64,000 bases of DNA, taken from assembly GCF_023516455.1 (NCBI RefSeq), contig NZ_JAMGBA010000001.1, forward strand, positions 186,001-250,000, written 5' to 3'. The notes under the pieces were generated by a model. That model did not search any database. It had not been told where the DNA came from and saw only the letters and a program-made list of their open reading frames with translations. This document shows positions 26,060-35,708 of the stretch, piece by piece (positions within the stretch are counted from its first letter, which is position 1; every line of letters begins with the position of its first letter). Both the position numbers and the translations under genes were made by a program. Source of the stretch: Sphingomonas caseinilytica. Lineage in GTDB: Bacteria > Pseudomonadota > Alphaproteobacteria > Sphingomonadales > Sphingomonadaceae.

Positions 26060-27987
26060 CGTTCGTTCCGGCCTTCGACATAGTCGATGAAACGCGCGGT
26101 CAGCAGGCCGCGGGGGACTGCGAACTCCCGCGCAAAAAATTGCTGCGGGTCGGTTTCGGTATCCTCAGGCCAATCTTCCAGCGCGGCGCGCAGTCTCGGC
26201 AAATCAAGCATCTCGGCCATTCGCTCATCTTTCGCCAGCCGATCCAGCTCGGCAACGAGGTCGGATCGACGTCGCCCGAGGCGAAGGAGCCAGTCGGCAT
26301 CCCAACGGCCATTCAACCGATTGGTCCGCTGCTCTTCCGGCATGATCCCCTTGGCCATTTCCTTGGCAAGCCAGCGCGTACGGCCATCCCTCATGAACAT
26401 TTCCACCGGAAGGCCGAAGCAAAATTCAACGAAGGGGCGATAGGCCATCGGATCACGCAGCGCGACGCCATACATTTGTTCGAATGCCTGATAGACCTCC
26501 GCCGCGTCGGCATCGCCGTTCATGAAGAGCATCTTCTGTGCGTGCCTGCGGTTGCGGGGCTGATACCGTTCGATGCCGACGCCTGACTGCTTCAAGCGGC
26601 GTTCTGCCCCCGAGATCTTGCGATACTTGCTTCCAAGCGGCTGCATCAGGTCCAGCAGGGACCGATGCCTGGGCTTGGCAACTTTCCTTGCGGCGCTCCA
26701 AACGAAGTCCGGCATCAATGGCATCAGGCAGCGAAGCAGGAATCGTCCAAACACCGAGCGATCGTCATTGTTGATGCAGGTAAGGGCTCGCCACAGCTGC
26801 CGCCACCTGCCAGTCAGGAAGTACTCAACATAGCCCCACTCGCCCTTGTCGCTGAAGGTGTAGTTGCCCCACTCGGCCAGCAGCAGCACGTCACAGCGTT
26901 CGCGCGCGGCCCCCGACAGAAGGCCATGGAAGACATACATGTTGCTCAGCCCTGAGGGAGCCGCGCCCATCAGGTGGAAGAAATCATTCCAGCGGTAATC
27001 GTGCTCATAACCTTCATTTGCGGTGAAATGGGGTTCGAGGCGCGGATGCATGGCGGCGAAAGCCTCGACCATGGGCCGCTCGTTGCCGAGGAAATATTCC
27101 TGGACCCGCTCGTCGTAGCCAGTTTCCGGATGAAAGGTGAAGGTCGGCAGCGCTTCGTCGGCGGCCATGCATTCCAGCGCCCGAAGTGCGACTTGCGGAC
27201 TATCGAGGCCCGCCGAGAGCGTTGCCCCCGGTCGTTGAAAGCCCGCCAAGCAGGTACGGACCCCGTCATCCAGAAGTTCGCTGGCCCGCGCGACATATTC
27301 CGCATCGCCGCCAAGGCGAACCGCCGGCATAGCAAACAGGTCATAATATTGGCGGAGCACTCGTGACCTACCGCGCCGAAGCTCGACGATGTGACCGGTC
27401 GGCACCTTGAACAGCTTCTCGAAATAGGTCGCTTCCAGGTCGCTGAAGTTCAGCAGTGCGCTGTCAGCCAGCCTTTCCTCATTGAGCCTTTGTTCTACGC
27501 CGGCGGCAAAAATGGCCCGCGGAACCGACGATGCAGCGACGAGGCCCTCGTCGTGGAAATAGTGGAGGGGCGGCGCCCTCAACGGACTTCGCGACAGACG
27601 CAACGTTTCGCTGTCCGGGTCGGCGATGATCGCGCAATATTCGCCGATGATCCGCCGGTCGGCATCGTCTCCCCACCGCTCGACAGCCAAGCCGTAGAGC
27701 AGGGCAGGGTTCGACGGATCGGCCCCCATCTCGGCAGCAATCGATGCAGCATTGTCGAAATAGCCGTGAAACGCTGCGATTCGGCCGCTGGGCATGGCCG
27801 ATGGCTTCCAGGAGCGGCTCTTGGCAGCCGAGGAACGCAGCTCCCGATATGCGAAGTGCAAGCCACCGATGCTGGCTGAGCCAGCATGGCCGCCAATGCC
27901 GGCGCACAGTGACGATGCGAGCCGCTGCGAGAGTAGCTGAGGGCCTTCGTCGGCAGGGCGGCCCCAGGGCCATGCGAAAGCGAGCAT
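26056..27987 (-). CDS. Asparagine-synthase-like cyclase of a lasso-type RiPP (protein C)
   Basis: 643 aa. Fold and order are those of class B asparagine synthases, but the protein does not start with Met-Cys, so the glutaminase site is absent, as in lasso cyclases (McjC type). The ATP-pyrophosphatase loop is LSAGLDSPQ (Ser258-Ser263). In lasso systems this enzyme adenylates an Asp or Glu side chain and closes the ring onto the core N-terminus. The nearby precursor has no such acidic core residue. No strong ribosome site is seen at ATG 27987. Confidence 0.82.
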   Translation of the reverse strand: MLAFAWPWGRPADEGPQLLSQRLASSLCAGIGGHAGSASIGGLHFAYRELRSSAAKSRSWKPSAMPSGRIAAFHGYFDNAASIAAEMGADPSNPALLYGLAVERWGDDADRRIIGEYCAIIADPDSETLRLSRSPLRAPPLHYFHDEGLVAASSVPRAIFAAGVEQRLNEERLADSALLNFSDLEATYFEKLFKVPTGHIVELRRGRSRVLRQYYDLFAMPAVRLGGDAEYVARASELLDDGVRTCLAGFQRPGATLSAGLDSPQVALRALECMAADEALPTFTFHPETGYDERVQEYFLGNERPMVEAFAAMHPRLEPHFTANEGYEHDYRWNDFFHLMGAAPSGLSNMYVFHGLLSGAARERCDVLLLAEWGNYTFSDKGEWGYVEYFLTGRWRQLWRALTCINNDDRSVFGRFLLRCLMPLMPDFVWSAARKVAKPRHRSLLDLMQPLGSKYRKISGAERRLKQSGVGIERYQPRNRRHAQKMLFMNGDADAAEVYQAFEQMYGVALRDPMAYRPFVEFCFGLPVEMFMRDGRTRWLAKEMAKGIMPEEQRTNRLNGRWDADWLLRLGRRRSDLVAELDRLAKDERMAEMLDLPRLRAALEDWPEDTETDPQQFFAREFAVPRGLLTARFIDYVEGRNER

Positions 27988-28062
27988 CAGGTGCCCAAAG
28001 TAAATGAGAAGGGCCTAGAGTTCGCCAATCGGAACGCGCCCAGGCATTGGTGTCAGCTAAGC

Positions 28063-28185
28063 TCAACTTTTGTTGTTGGTCGCCTGGGACAATGGCGTCT
28101 GTTTTCCGGCGACGTCCTTGATCTGGCCGAGGCGAACCAGGTTCGGCCTGGTCCATGCGGGCCGCTTGACCGAATTTTCCTTCAT
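28063..28185 (-). CDS. Candidate RiPP precursor peptide with lasso-type leader, 40 aa
   Basis: From ATG 28185 (GAGG about 8 bases upstream) the frame gives 40 residues, beginning MKENSVKRPAW and ending QATNNKS. Trp11, Pro14, Leu16 and Gly20 occupy the positions of the lasso leader motif YxxPxLxxxGxxxxxT; the usual Thr is Ala26. Everything from Gly27 to Ser40 lacks Asp and Glu, so a normal lasso ring at core position 7-9 cannot form. The C-terminal residue is Ser, the site phosphorylated in lasso peptides with an HPr-kinase-like enzyme. Located between the protease and cyclase genes on the same strand. A longer frame to 28251 lacks a ribosome site. Confidence 0.7.
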   Translation of the reverse strand: MKENSVKRPAWTRPNLVRLGQIKDVAGKQTPLSQATNNKS

Positions 28186-28275
28186 GCCGAACCTCGCAGG
28201 TAAAACGCACGCAACGGTGCCTGATCGTGCAAGTTTTGCGTTGATAAGCACGGGTTTGCAAGAGTTTGCCGCGCC

Positions 28276-28707
28276 TTAGTTTCCTTCCGGATTTCCAGCG
28301 CCCAATCGCAGCGTTTCGACCCACGGCCCCGGCAAATCGCCAATGACGATTTCACCCGCCACCTCCACCCATGCATGGAGGGGATCGGCAAAGCGGCGCT
28401 CCGCTTCGGGTCGGACCGCAAAAACAACCGCATGGTCGATCTGGCGGCGTCGCAGCATCCAGCTCAGCGCCATCGCGCGCGGAAGGCATTTGGTCGGAAA
28501 CGGAATTCGCCGAGCCGCCCAATCGACATTGGCAGCGAGCGTTCGGGCGAGGCCCGTATCGGAACCGGGGCCGCTTCCACTGCTCCTGCCAAGCGAATGT
28601 CGCCAGCGCTCGAAGAGGAACGAACCGATCAGCAGGCGAGCAGCGCACAAGGCCATCATCGCCTCTCCGGTACGCAGCTTCGATCGCCAGCGCTCAATCA
28701 ACGTCAA
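28276..28707 (-). CDS. Lasso-type peptide biosynthesis B2 protein (transglutaminase-like leader peptidase)
   Basis: 143 aa. Cys74 (FPTKCLPRA), His111 (PLHAWVEV) and Asp124 (IGDLPG) form the Cys-His-Asp triad of the B2 family, and the segment before Cys74 is a helix rich in Arg/Leu as in other B2 proteins. It removes the leader after the RRE protein has delivered the precursor. Overlaps the PqqD-like gene by 14 bp; 90 bp separate it from the precursor. Normal length. Confidence 0.88.
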   Translation of the reverse strand: MTLIERWRSKLRTGEAMMALCAARLLIGSFLFERWRHSLGRSSGSGPGSDTGLARTLAANVDWAARRIPFPTKCLPRAMALSWMLRRRQIDHAVVFAVRPEAERRFADPLHAWVEVAGEIVIGDLPGPWVETLRLGAGNPEGN

Positions 28708-28960
28708 CGAGGCCTACCGCCGCCAGCTGTCCGAGGAATGCATCGACGTCGAAGCCAATATCCGCGCCCTGGCTTGCGAAATGACCGGAAAGTTCGATCG
28801 CAAGGTCGGACCGGCTCCGCGTTCCGTCGATCAGCCGCCAGATCGTCGCTGCGGTCCCCGCCAGGGAATAGAATTCGCCCGTGCCCAGATGCATGACGAC
28901 GATTTCGTCGTCGATTTCCGTTTCCGTGAACGTCCCGGATCGTTTGACGACGGTGGTCAT
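28694..28960 (-). CDS. PqqD-family RRE protein (lasso B1)
   Basis: 88 aa winged-helix RiPP recognition element. Typical features are the beta-hairpin EIVVMHLGTGEFYSLAGTAATIWRLIDG, where the LGTGEFYSL stretch is the classic PqqD signature, and a final helix. It binds the YxxPxL-type leader and presents the peptide to the protease. ATGA overlap with the kinase gene upstream. Confidence 0.9.
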   Translation of the reverse strand: MTTVVKRSGTFTETEIDDEIVVMHLGTGEFYSLAGTAATIWRLIDGTRSRSDLAIELSGHFASQGADIGFDVDAFLGQLAAVGLVDVD

Positions 28961-29817
28961 GCGCTCAACTGGCCGCGGTTTCGAATATAGTCGGCAACCA
29001 TCGCAATGCCCTCATCGAACCTGCTGGCATCTCGCGGCCTAACGAAACGTGACATGGCCATCTGCCGCGCCAATCGGGCGCGATGGGCGAAAAGTCCGGC
29101 GCGATCGAACCGGCGGGCCGCTTCGAACAAATAGGCGGTCTGATGATCGTCATCCAATCTGACGAACCGCTCGGCCCCGGCAATTCGCGAAACCGCCGGA
29201 TCAGGTCCATCTTCAAGGAAGATCAGTTCGGCGAGCGGCATCACGGTTTCGATCATTCCTCCGGCCGGGCTTGCGTAATATTTGTCGTAGGTCGCGGAGA
29301 CCTTTTCTTCCTGGATGGCCCCGGCGAGCGCGAACGCGTCAGGGCATAGCTTCAACCTCTTGTGCCCTGGCAAACAGACGAGCCGAAGCGGATCCGACAA
29401 ATCCAGGACCAAAGTGTCGTCGCAGAACATCGAAAAGCCGTGGCGTCCAAGTGCCGCCGCCAGTGTGGATTTGCCGGCGCCGGCGGGCCCGGTGAAGGCG
29501 AACACTTCGCCTTCATGGGCAACGGCCGACGCATGGATCGGCACCAGCCCATTCATGCTCGCGATGGCGGCATAGACGCTGCCGTTCAGCCAGAGCGTTT
29601 CCTCGCTGGCGTCAGCAGCGATGCCTTGCTGGATCGTTAGGCCTTCGCCGCGGCGGTAATAGAAATAATGATCGCCCTCGGCGCGCAGGAGAAACGCTTC
29701 CTCGCCCATCTGCCAGCTCATCGGCTGGAGGGCCTCGTCGCACAATCCAATAGGAACCGGACCGTAACGGGCCCGGGTTTCACGCTCCAGCAGCAGTTCG
29801 GCAGGCGATCTTGCCAT
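28957..29817 (-). CDS. HPr-kinase-like protein of the RiPP locus
   Basis: 286 aa from ATG 29817 with AAGGGG just upstream; the longer frame reaches into tRNA-Lys and is rejected. The P-loop GPAGAGKST (about 110-117) is followed by a FCDDTLVLDL segment, as in the C-terminal domain of HPr kinase/phosphorylase. Related kinases in lasso clusters (for example PadeK of paeninodin) phosphorylate the C-terminal Ser of the precursor; the precursor here ends in Ser. First gene of the operon, 67 bp after tRNA-Lys in the same direction. Confidence 0.82.
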   Translation of the reverse strand: MARSPAELLLERETRARYGPVPIGLCDEALQPMSWQMGEEAFLLRAEGDHYFYYRRGEGLTIQQGIAADASEETLWLNGSVYAAIASMNGLVPIHASAVAHEGEVFAFTGPAGAGKSTLAAALGRHGFSMFCDDTLVLDLSDPLRLVCLPGHKRLKLCPDAFALAGAIQEEKVSATYDKYYASPAGGMIETVMPLAELIFLEDGPDPAVSRIAGAERFVRLDDDHQTAYLFEAARRFDRAGLFAHRARLARQMAMSRFVRPRDASRFDEGIAMVADYIRNRGQLSA

Positions 29818-29883
29818 TGGCCCCTTCGACTTGCCGCCAACGAACAGTCCGGGGCGTTCAAGATCAAGTGTAATTTTGGAAGG

Positions 29884-29959
<76 letters not shown>

Positions 29960-30056
29960 ATGCCTGAGGCAAACGCGCGGACCGCATGAAGCGGCGGCGC
30001 GGGCGGGCCTCTAACAAGGTTGGGGCAGGCTGGCAACCGTCTGCCGCGGGGAAATT

Positions 30057-31172
30057 TTATGCAAGCGTCGAACGGGTGCGCGATTGGCGCTCGATCCCCA
30101 TCAGCAGTCCAAGGCAGATCATGACCGTCATGACGGCCGATCCGCCGTAGCTTACGAGGGGCAAGGGGATGCCGACGACGGGGGCAAGACCCATCACCAT
30201 CATCAAATTGACGGTAAAATAGAAGAAGATCGTCATCGAAAGCCCGGCCGCAGCAAGCTGTGAATAGCGGCTTCTGGCCCTCTGGCTGACCTTCATTCCC
30301 CACCTGACCACCATCGCGAAGGCAAAGATCAGCATCACTCCGCCGATAAGACCCCATTCCTCGACGAACGTCGCAAAGACGAAGTCGGTGTGCCCTTCAG
30401 GAAGATAGTCGAGATGGCTCTGGCTGCCGTTCAGATAGCCTTTGCCCCAGATACCGCCGGATCCGATCGCGATCTTGGACTGGCTGATGTGGTAACCGGC
30501 GCCGAGCGGGTCCGCTTCGGGATCGAGGAAGATCAGCACGCGCTTGCGCTGATAGTCGTGCATCATGGCATAGACGACGGGCAGTGCCGCCCCGAGCGCT
30601 GCCGCGGCCGAGACGAAATACCACATGGGGAGGCCGGCAACGAACATGACCGTCACGCCGCCGACGAGGACCATGGTGGCCGTGCCGAGATCGGGCTGGG
30701 TCAGGATCAGCGCGAAGGGTACCAGCACCAGCAACGCAGCCGGCCATAGTCCGCGCCATTGGCGGACGTCTGACGCCGGGATCAGGTCATAGAAGCGGGC
30801 CAACACCAGCACGACGCCAGGCTTCATGAACTCGGAGGGCTGAAGGCGGATGAAGCCGAGATCGATCCAGCGCTGCGCGCCCTTGCCGACGAAGCCGACC
30901 ATATCGACGATGATCAGCAGGACGACGATCACCATATAGGTCGGGAAGGTGACTTGTTTGACGAAGCGTTCGGGGATGTAGCTGATCGCGATCGCGAGGC
31001 CAAAGAAGGCGAGGATGATCAGGCCCTGTTTCAACGCCCAGGGCGACCAGCTGCCCCCGGCCGCCGAGAAAAGCGTGACGATGCCGATGGTGCAGATCAG
31101 CGCGACCAGCCAGATAAGCCGCCAGGGGAGGCGGGCGAGCGGTTGCGGGATGATCGCCGAGGAGATCATCAT
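30057..31172 (-). CDS. rodA: Rod shape-determining protein RodA (SEDS peptidoglycan polymerase)
   Basis: 371 aa with about ten membrane segments of the FtsW/RodA/SpoVE family. The RWIDLGFIRLQPSEFMKP segment carries the conserved Gln-Pro-Ser-Glu, and the C-terminal GIPLPLVSYGGSAVM stretch is the family signature. It polymerises lipid II together with the transpeptidase encoded just upstream, with a 4-bp overlap. Last gene of the shape operon. Confidence 0.95.
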   Translation of the reverse strand: MMISSAIIPQPLARLPWRLIWLVALICTIGIVTLFSAAGGSWSPWALKQGLIILAFFGLAIAISYIPERFVKQVTFPTYMVIVVLLIIVDMVGFVGKGAQRWIDLGFIRLQPSEFMKPGVVLVLARFYDLIPASDVRQWRGLWPAALLVLVPFALILTQPDLGTATMVLVGGVTVMFVAGLPMWYFVSAAAALGAALPVVYAMMHDYQRKRVLIFLDPEADPLGAGYHISQSKIAIGSGGIWGKGYLNGSQSHLDYLPEGHTDFVFATFVEEWGLIGGVMLIFAFAMVVRWGMKVSQRARSRYSQLAAAGLSMTIFFYFTVNLMMVMGLAPVVGIPLPLVSYGGSAVMTVMICLGLLMGIERQSRTRSTLA

Positions 31173-33091
31173 GCGCTTCGCCTCAGATTGGCCTTGGAAA
31201 TCTCCTCGACCTGCGATTGGCGACGCGCCGTCCGTTCAAGAAGCGTACCGCCCCATTGCTGTTCAAGCGCGGTGAGCGAAGCCATCGCCCGTTCCTGGTC
31301 GAACAGAAAGGTGAGTACGTCCTTGGCGACCGGTGCGGCGGCCCGAGCACCGCCAAGGCCGTGCTCGATCACGACCGAGCCAGCGTAACGCGGGTTATCG
31401 TAGGGAGCGAAGAAGACGAACAGGCCGTGGTCGCGATATTTCCAGTCGCCCGACTGGCCGCGCTGGCTCCCGACGATTTTGCGGACCTGAGCCGTACCGG
31501 TCTTGCCGCACATTTCGATGCCGGGCACCTGGAGACGGCTTGCGCCGGCGGTACCGTCGCCGTTCACCACCTCCCACATCCCGCCGCGCGTGGCATCGAG
31601 ATGCTCCTGCGGGATGCCCAGCAGGGGCGCTGGCTGTTTATGGACTCCGAGCAGGTTGGGCTGGACGTTGCGGCCGGACGCGATGCGCGCGGCCATGACC
31701 GCCAGCTGGAGCGGATTGAGGATCAGGAAGCCTTGGCCGATGGAAGCATTGAGCGTATCGGATGCGGTCCAGTCTGGACGCTCCACCACTCGGCGGTTTT
31801 CTTTATATTTCCGTGCTTTCCACGCGCTGTCTGGTACGGTGCCATAACTTTGACTGACCACCGGAAGGTCGAATTTCTGACCCAACCCCGTCCGCCGCGC
31901 CATTTCGGCGATCCGGTCGTAGCCGACGCGATGTCCCATGGCGTAGAAATAGGTGTTGCAGCTCTTGGCGATCGCCCGGCGCATATTCACCGTGCCGTGA
32001 CGCCCGAGGCAGCGGAAGAAGCGGTTTCCGAGCCTGTAGCCGCCCGGACAGAAGATGGTCTCGTCCGGGTCCACACCCGCCGCCTGCAGCGCCAGCGAAT
32101 TCATCGGCTTGATCGTCGAGCCTGGCGGATAGAGCGCGTTCAGCGTCTTGTTGACCAGCGGGCGGCGTTCATCCTGCGACAGCATGCTCCACTCGGTCCG
32201 TCCGATTCCGTCGGAGAAACTGTTGGGGTCGTAAGCCGGCATCGAGGCCATGCAGAGGATGTCGCCGGTCTGGCAGTCCAAGATCGTACATGCGCCGGAT
32301 TCCTCGCCAAGTCGCCGGGCGGCGAAGTCCTGCAGGCCGGCGTCGATCGAGAGCTGGATCGTCTGCCCGGAGCGATCCGGCTTGGGTTCCAGTTCGCGGA
32401 CCAGCTTGCCCCTGGCCGTCAGCTCGACCCGCTGACCGCCAGGTTGGCCCCGGAGGTTCTTCTCCAGTGTCTTCTCAAGACCTTCCTTGCCGATCTTGAA
32501 CCCCGGGGTGACGAGAAGGGGATTTTTCTCCTCCTCATATTCCTTGGCCGAGGCGGCGCCGACATAGCCGATCAGGTGGCCGACCGCCGGGCCGGTCGGG
32601 TAGAAGCGGGAGAAGCCACGCATCGGCTGGACGCCGGGCATTTCGGGAAGCCGGACCGTGACTGCCGCATATTGCTCGTACGGAACATTTTCGGCGACCT
32701 GCACCGGCTGGTAACCGCGAGAAGCCTTGATCTCCTTGATGATCCGATCGACGTCATCGGGGCCGAGCTTGAGCGACTGGGTTAGCGTCCGAAGGGTGTC
32801 GGTCGGGCGCTCAAGCTGCTCCGGAATGATATCGACCCGAAAATCGGAGCGGTTGATGGCAATTGGTTTTCCGGCGCGGTCGACGATCCAGCCGCGGCGG
32901 GGCGGGACGATGATCAGCTGGACTCGATTGCTTTCGGAAAGCAGCTGATAATGTTCGTTCTGGGCGATCGACAGATAGCCGAGGCGGGCGATCAATGCCC
33001 CGCCAAGCGCGGCCTGAGCACCGCCGACCAGCATCATCCGGCGCGAAAAGGTGATCGACTGGTGCGCCGCCGTATAGCGAGAGGCCTTCAT
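31169..33091 (-). CDS. mrdA: Penicillin-binding protein 2 (peptidoglycan transpeptidase)
   Basis: 640 aa from ATG 33091, which overlaps the mreD stop; a much longer frame upstream is an mreD shadow. N-terminal membrane anchor (about 20-42), dimerisation domain, then the transpeptidase: active-site Ser in PGSTIKPM (S-x-x-K), SCN triad in AKSCNTYF and KTGTAQ. Cross-links elongating wall peptidoglycan with RodA and the MreBCD complex. Confidence 0.94.
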   Translation of the reverse strand: MKASRYTAAHQSITFSRRMMLVGGAQAALGGALIARLGYLSIAQNEHYQLLSESNRVQLIIVPPRRGWIVDRAGKPIAINRSDFRVDIIPEQLERPTDTLRTLTQSLKLGPDDVDRIIKEIKASRGYQPVQVAENVPYEQYAAVTVRLPEMPGVQPMRGFSRFYPTGPAVGHLIGYVGAASAKEYEEEKNPLLVTPGFKIGKEGLEKTLEKNLRGQPGGQRVELTARGKLVRELEPKPDRSGQTIQLSIDAGLQDFAARRLGEESGACTILDCQTGDILCMASMPAYDPNSFSDGIGRTEWSMLSQDERRPLVNKTLNALYPPGSTIKPMNSLALQAAGVDPDETIFCPGGYRLGNRFFRCLGRHGTVNMRRAIAKSCNTYFYAMGHRVGYDRIAEMARRTGLGQKFDLPVVSQSYGTVPDSAWKARKYKENRRVVERPDWTASDTLNASIGQGFLILNPLQLAVMAARIASGRNVQPNLLGVHKQPAPLLGIPQEHLDATRGGMWEVVNGDGTAGASRLQVPGIEMCGKTGTAQVRKIVGSQRGQSGDWKYRDHGLFVFFAPYDNPRYAGSVVIEHGLGGARAAAPVAKDVLTFLFDQERAMASLTALEQQWGGTLLERTARRQSQVEEISKANLRRSA

Positions 33092-33615
33092 CGCCCAAGC
33101 CTCCAGCGATCGAGGCGGGTGGCGATGAACGCCGCGATCGGGAAGGTCAGAACGCCGACCAGGATCGCCGGCCCGGCGCTGATGTTGAAGGGGACGTCCG
33201 CGCCCATCAGGCCGGCGGCGCGCCAATGCGCGATTTCCGACAGGGCGATGACGACCGTGGCGATCGCCCATTCGATCCAATAGTCGCGCCACATCGTGCG
33301 ACGGTCGAGGATGTCGAGTGCAATCATGATGGCGGCCCACATGGCGACCGACATTCCGATCGGGTTTCCAACGATGACGTCATTGACGAAGCCGAGCGGT
33401 GCTGCCCACCAGGCGGGCCAGGCGTCGGCCCGGAGCAGCCGCCAGCCGAGCAGCATCAGCAGGCCGAAGTCGGGCCACCAGCCGGTTGCGGATACGATGG
33501 GCAGCAACGCCAGCAAGGACCCGGCGACGACGGTTGCCGCCGGGATATAATCCGCCCCGGCGCGCGGTCCCTTGTTAAGACGCGCGCTTTGGGGCCCCAG
33601 CGCCGAGCGGACCAT
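33088..33615 (-). CDS. mreD: Rod shape-determining protein MreD
   Basis: 175 aa, mainly hydrophobic with about five membrane segments, between mreC and mrdA, the classic position. The central PWWxAPLGFVNDVIVGNPIG-like stretch resembles MreD. The gene starts one base into the mreC stop (TGATG) and ends in a 4-bp overlap with mrdA. Confidence 0.86.
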   Translation of the reverse strand: MVRSALGPQSARLNKGPRAGADYIPAATVVAGSLLALLPIVSATGWWPDFGLLMLLGWRLLRADAWPAWWAAPLGFVNDVIVGNPIGMSVAMWAAIMIALDILDRRTMWRDYWIEWAIATVVIALSEIAHWRAAGLMGADVPFNISAGPAILVGVLTFPIAAFIATRLDRWRLGR

Positions 33616-34499
33616 CAGGGGCCCTCGCTGGCGGGTTCGGCGGCCGCCGCAAGCGCCGTCGGTTCGAACGGCGGCTCGACGATCGCAAAACTCACTCGCG
33701 AAGGGTCGGCTATGGGGATCGCGATGGCGCCATCGTCGTCCAGCCGGATCACTTTGGCGATCGGAACCAATGGCGGATAAAGCCCGCCGGTCCCGGACGT
33801 CACGATGACGTCGCCGCGCTTGAACGGGTTCTTGCCGACTTCGAGCGGGCGGACATCGATGGTTCCGTCGCCGCGCCCGGTCGAAATCACGGGCTGTCCA
33901 CCGCGCAGGATTCGCGCCGGGACGATGTTGGCCCGGTCAGTGACGAGCAACACGCGGCTGGCGATCGAACCGGCATCGATGACTCGGCCGATCAGGCCCT
34001 CGGCGGCACGGACCGGCATTCCGATCTGGACGCCTTCGCTGGATCCGACCGAGATGATCGCGAACCGCCTTGAGCTTTCGAACGACGATCCAACGACCCG
34101 GCCTGCCGCAACGGCGTCCCGGCTATGCTCCCGAAGCTGCAGGGCGGCCCTCAGCTGCTGGTTTTCCTCGAGGATGCCGCGAGCTTCCACCATTCGGCGC
34201 ATCAGCGCCGCACGCTCGCGCTTGAGCTGTGCGTTCTGATTGGCGGCATCCCAATAATTGCCGGCTCCACCGACCAGCCCGGTCACGGTGGTCGTTACTT
34301 CGCGCAGCGCTCCGCTGATCGGCGCAGTCGCATCCAGCGCCGCGCCGCGAACCACCGAATAGCTCTGCGGTGCGACCAACGAGAGGATCAGCAGGATGAG
34401 CCCGACCGCCAACCCGGCGAGCACCGCCAGGAAGCTGAAGAACAGGCCATATTGAGCGCGCCTCGACCAGCCCGGGCGCGGTCCCGCCGAGGCTGCCAC
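33615..34499 (-). CDS. mreC: Rod shape-determining protein MreC
   Basis: 294 aa. Short cytoplasmic start, a membrane segment (about 16-40), a coiled coil with an NAQLKRERAALM stretch (about 80-115) and a beta-rich periplasmic domain holding GSSEGVQIGMPVRAAEGLIGRV and SGTGGLYPP, both MreC hallmarks. Joins MreB, RodA and PBP2 in the elongasome. Starts 13 bp after mreB. Confidence 0.93.
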   Translation of the reverse strand: MAASAGPRPGWSRRAQYGLFFSFLAVLAGLAVGLILLILSLVAPQSYSVVRGAALDATAPISGALREVTTTVTGLVGGAGNYWDAANQNAQLKRERAALMRRMVEARGILEENQQLRAALQLREHSRDAVAAGRVVGSSFESSRRFAIISVGSSEGVQIGMPVRAAEGLIGRVIDAGSIASRVLLVTDRANIVPARILRGGQPVISTGRGDGTIDVRPLEVGKNPFKRGDVIVTSGTGGLYPPLVPIAKVIRLDDDGAIAIPIADPSRVSFAIVEPPFEPTALAAAAEPASEGP

Positions 34500-34512
34500 T
34501 GCTCAGTTACTC

Positions 34513-35559
<1,047 letters not shown>

Positions 35560-35708
35560 TTACCCGTCTCACTCTTGTTGTGGAGATTGGGCCGCTTGCC
35601 GACAGCCCGATTCACCGCCCTTTATCCAAGCCCTTGTGAAAGCAGTCTTAATTCTGGGGGAAATAACACGCTTCAAGGGTGGCATCGGATTGGGCTAGGA
35701 CCGTTAAC

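Noticed and set aside
28019-28049. A 10-codon frame after the precursor (starts MPGRV) as a second precursor
   Set aside because: Too short, no leader motif and no ribosome site.
31217-32785. A 522-codon open frame antisense to mrdA
   Set aside because: Codon-shadow of a GC-rich gene; no domain, and mrdA motifs on the other strand are intact.
33092-33340. Longer N-terminus of the PBP2 frame
   Set aside because: It lies inside mreD; the membrane anchor and a 4-bp overlap place the start at 33091.
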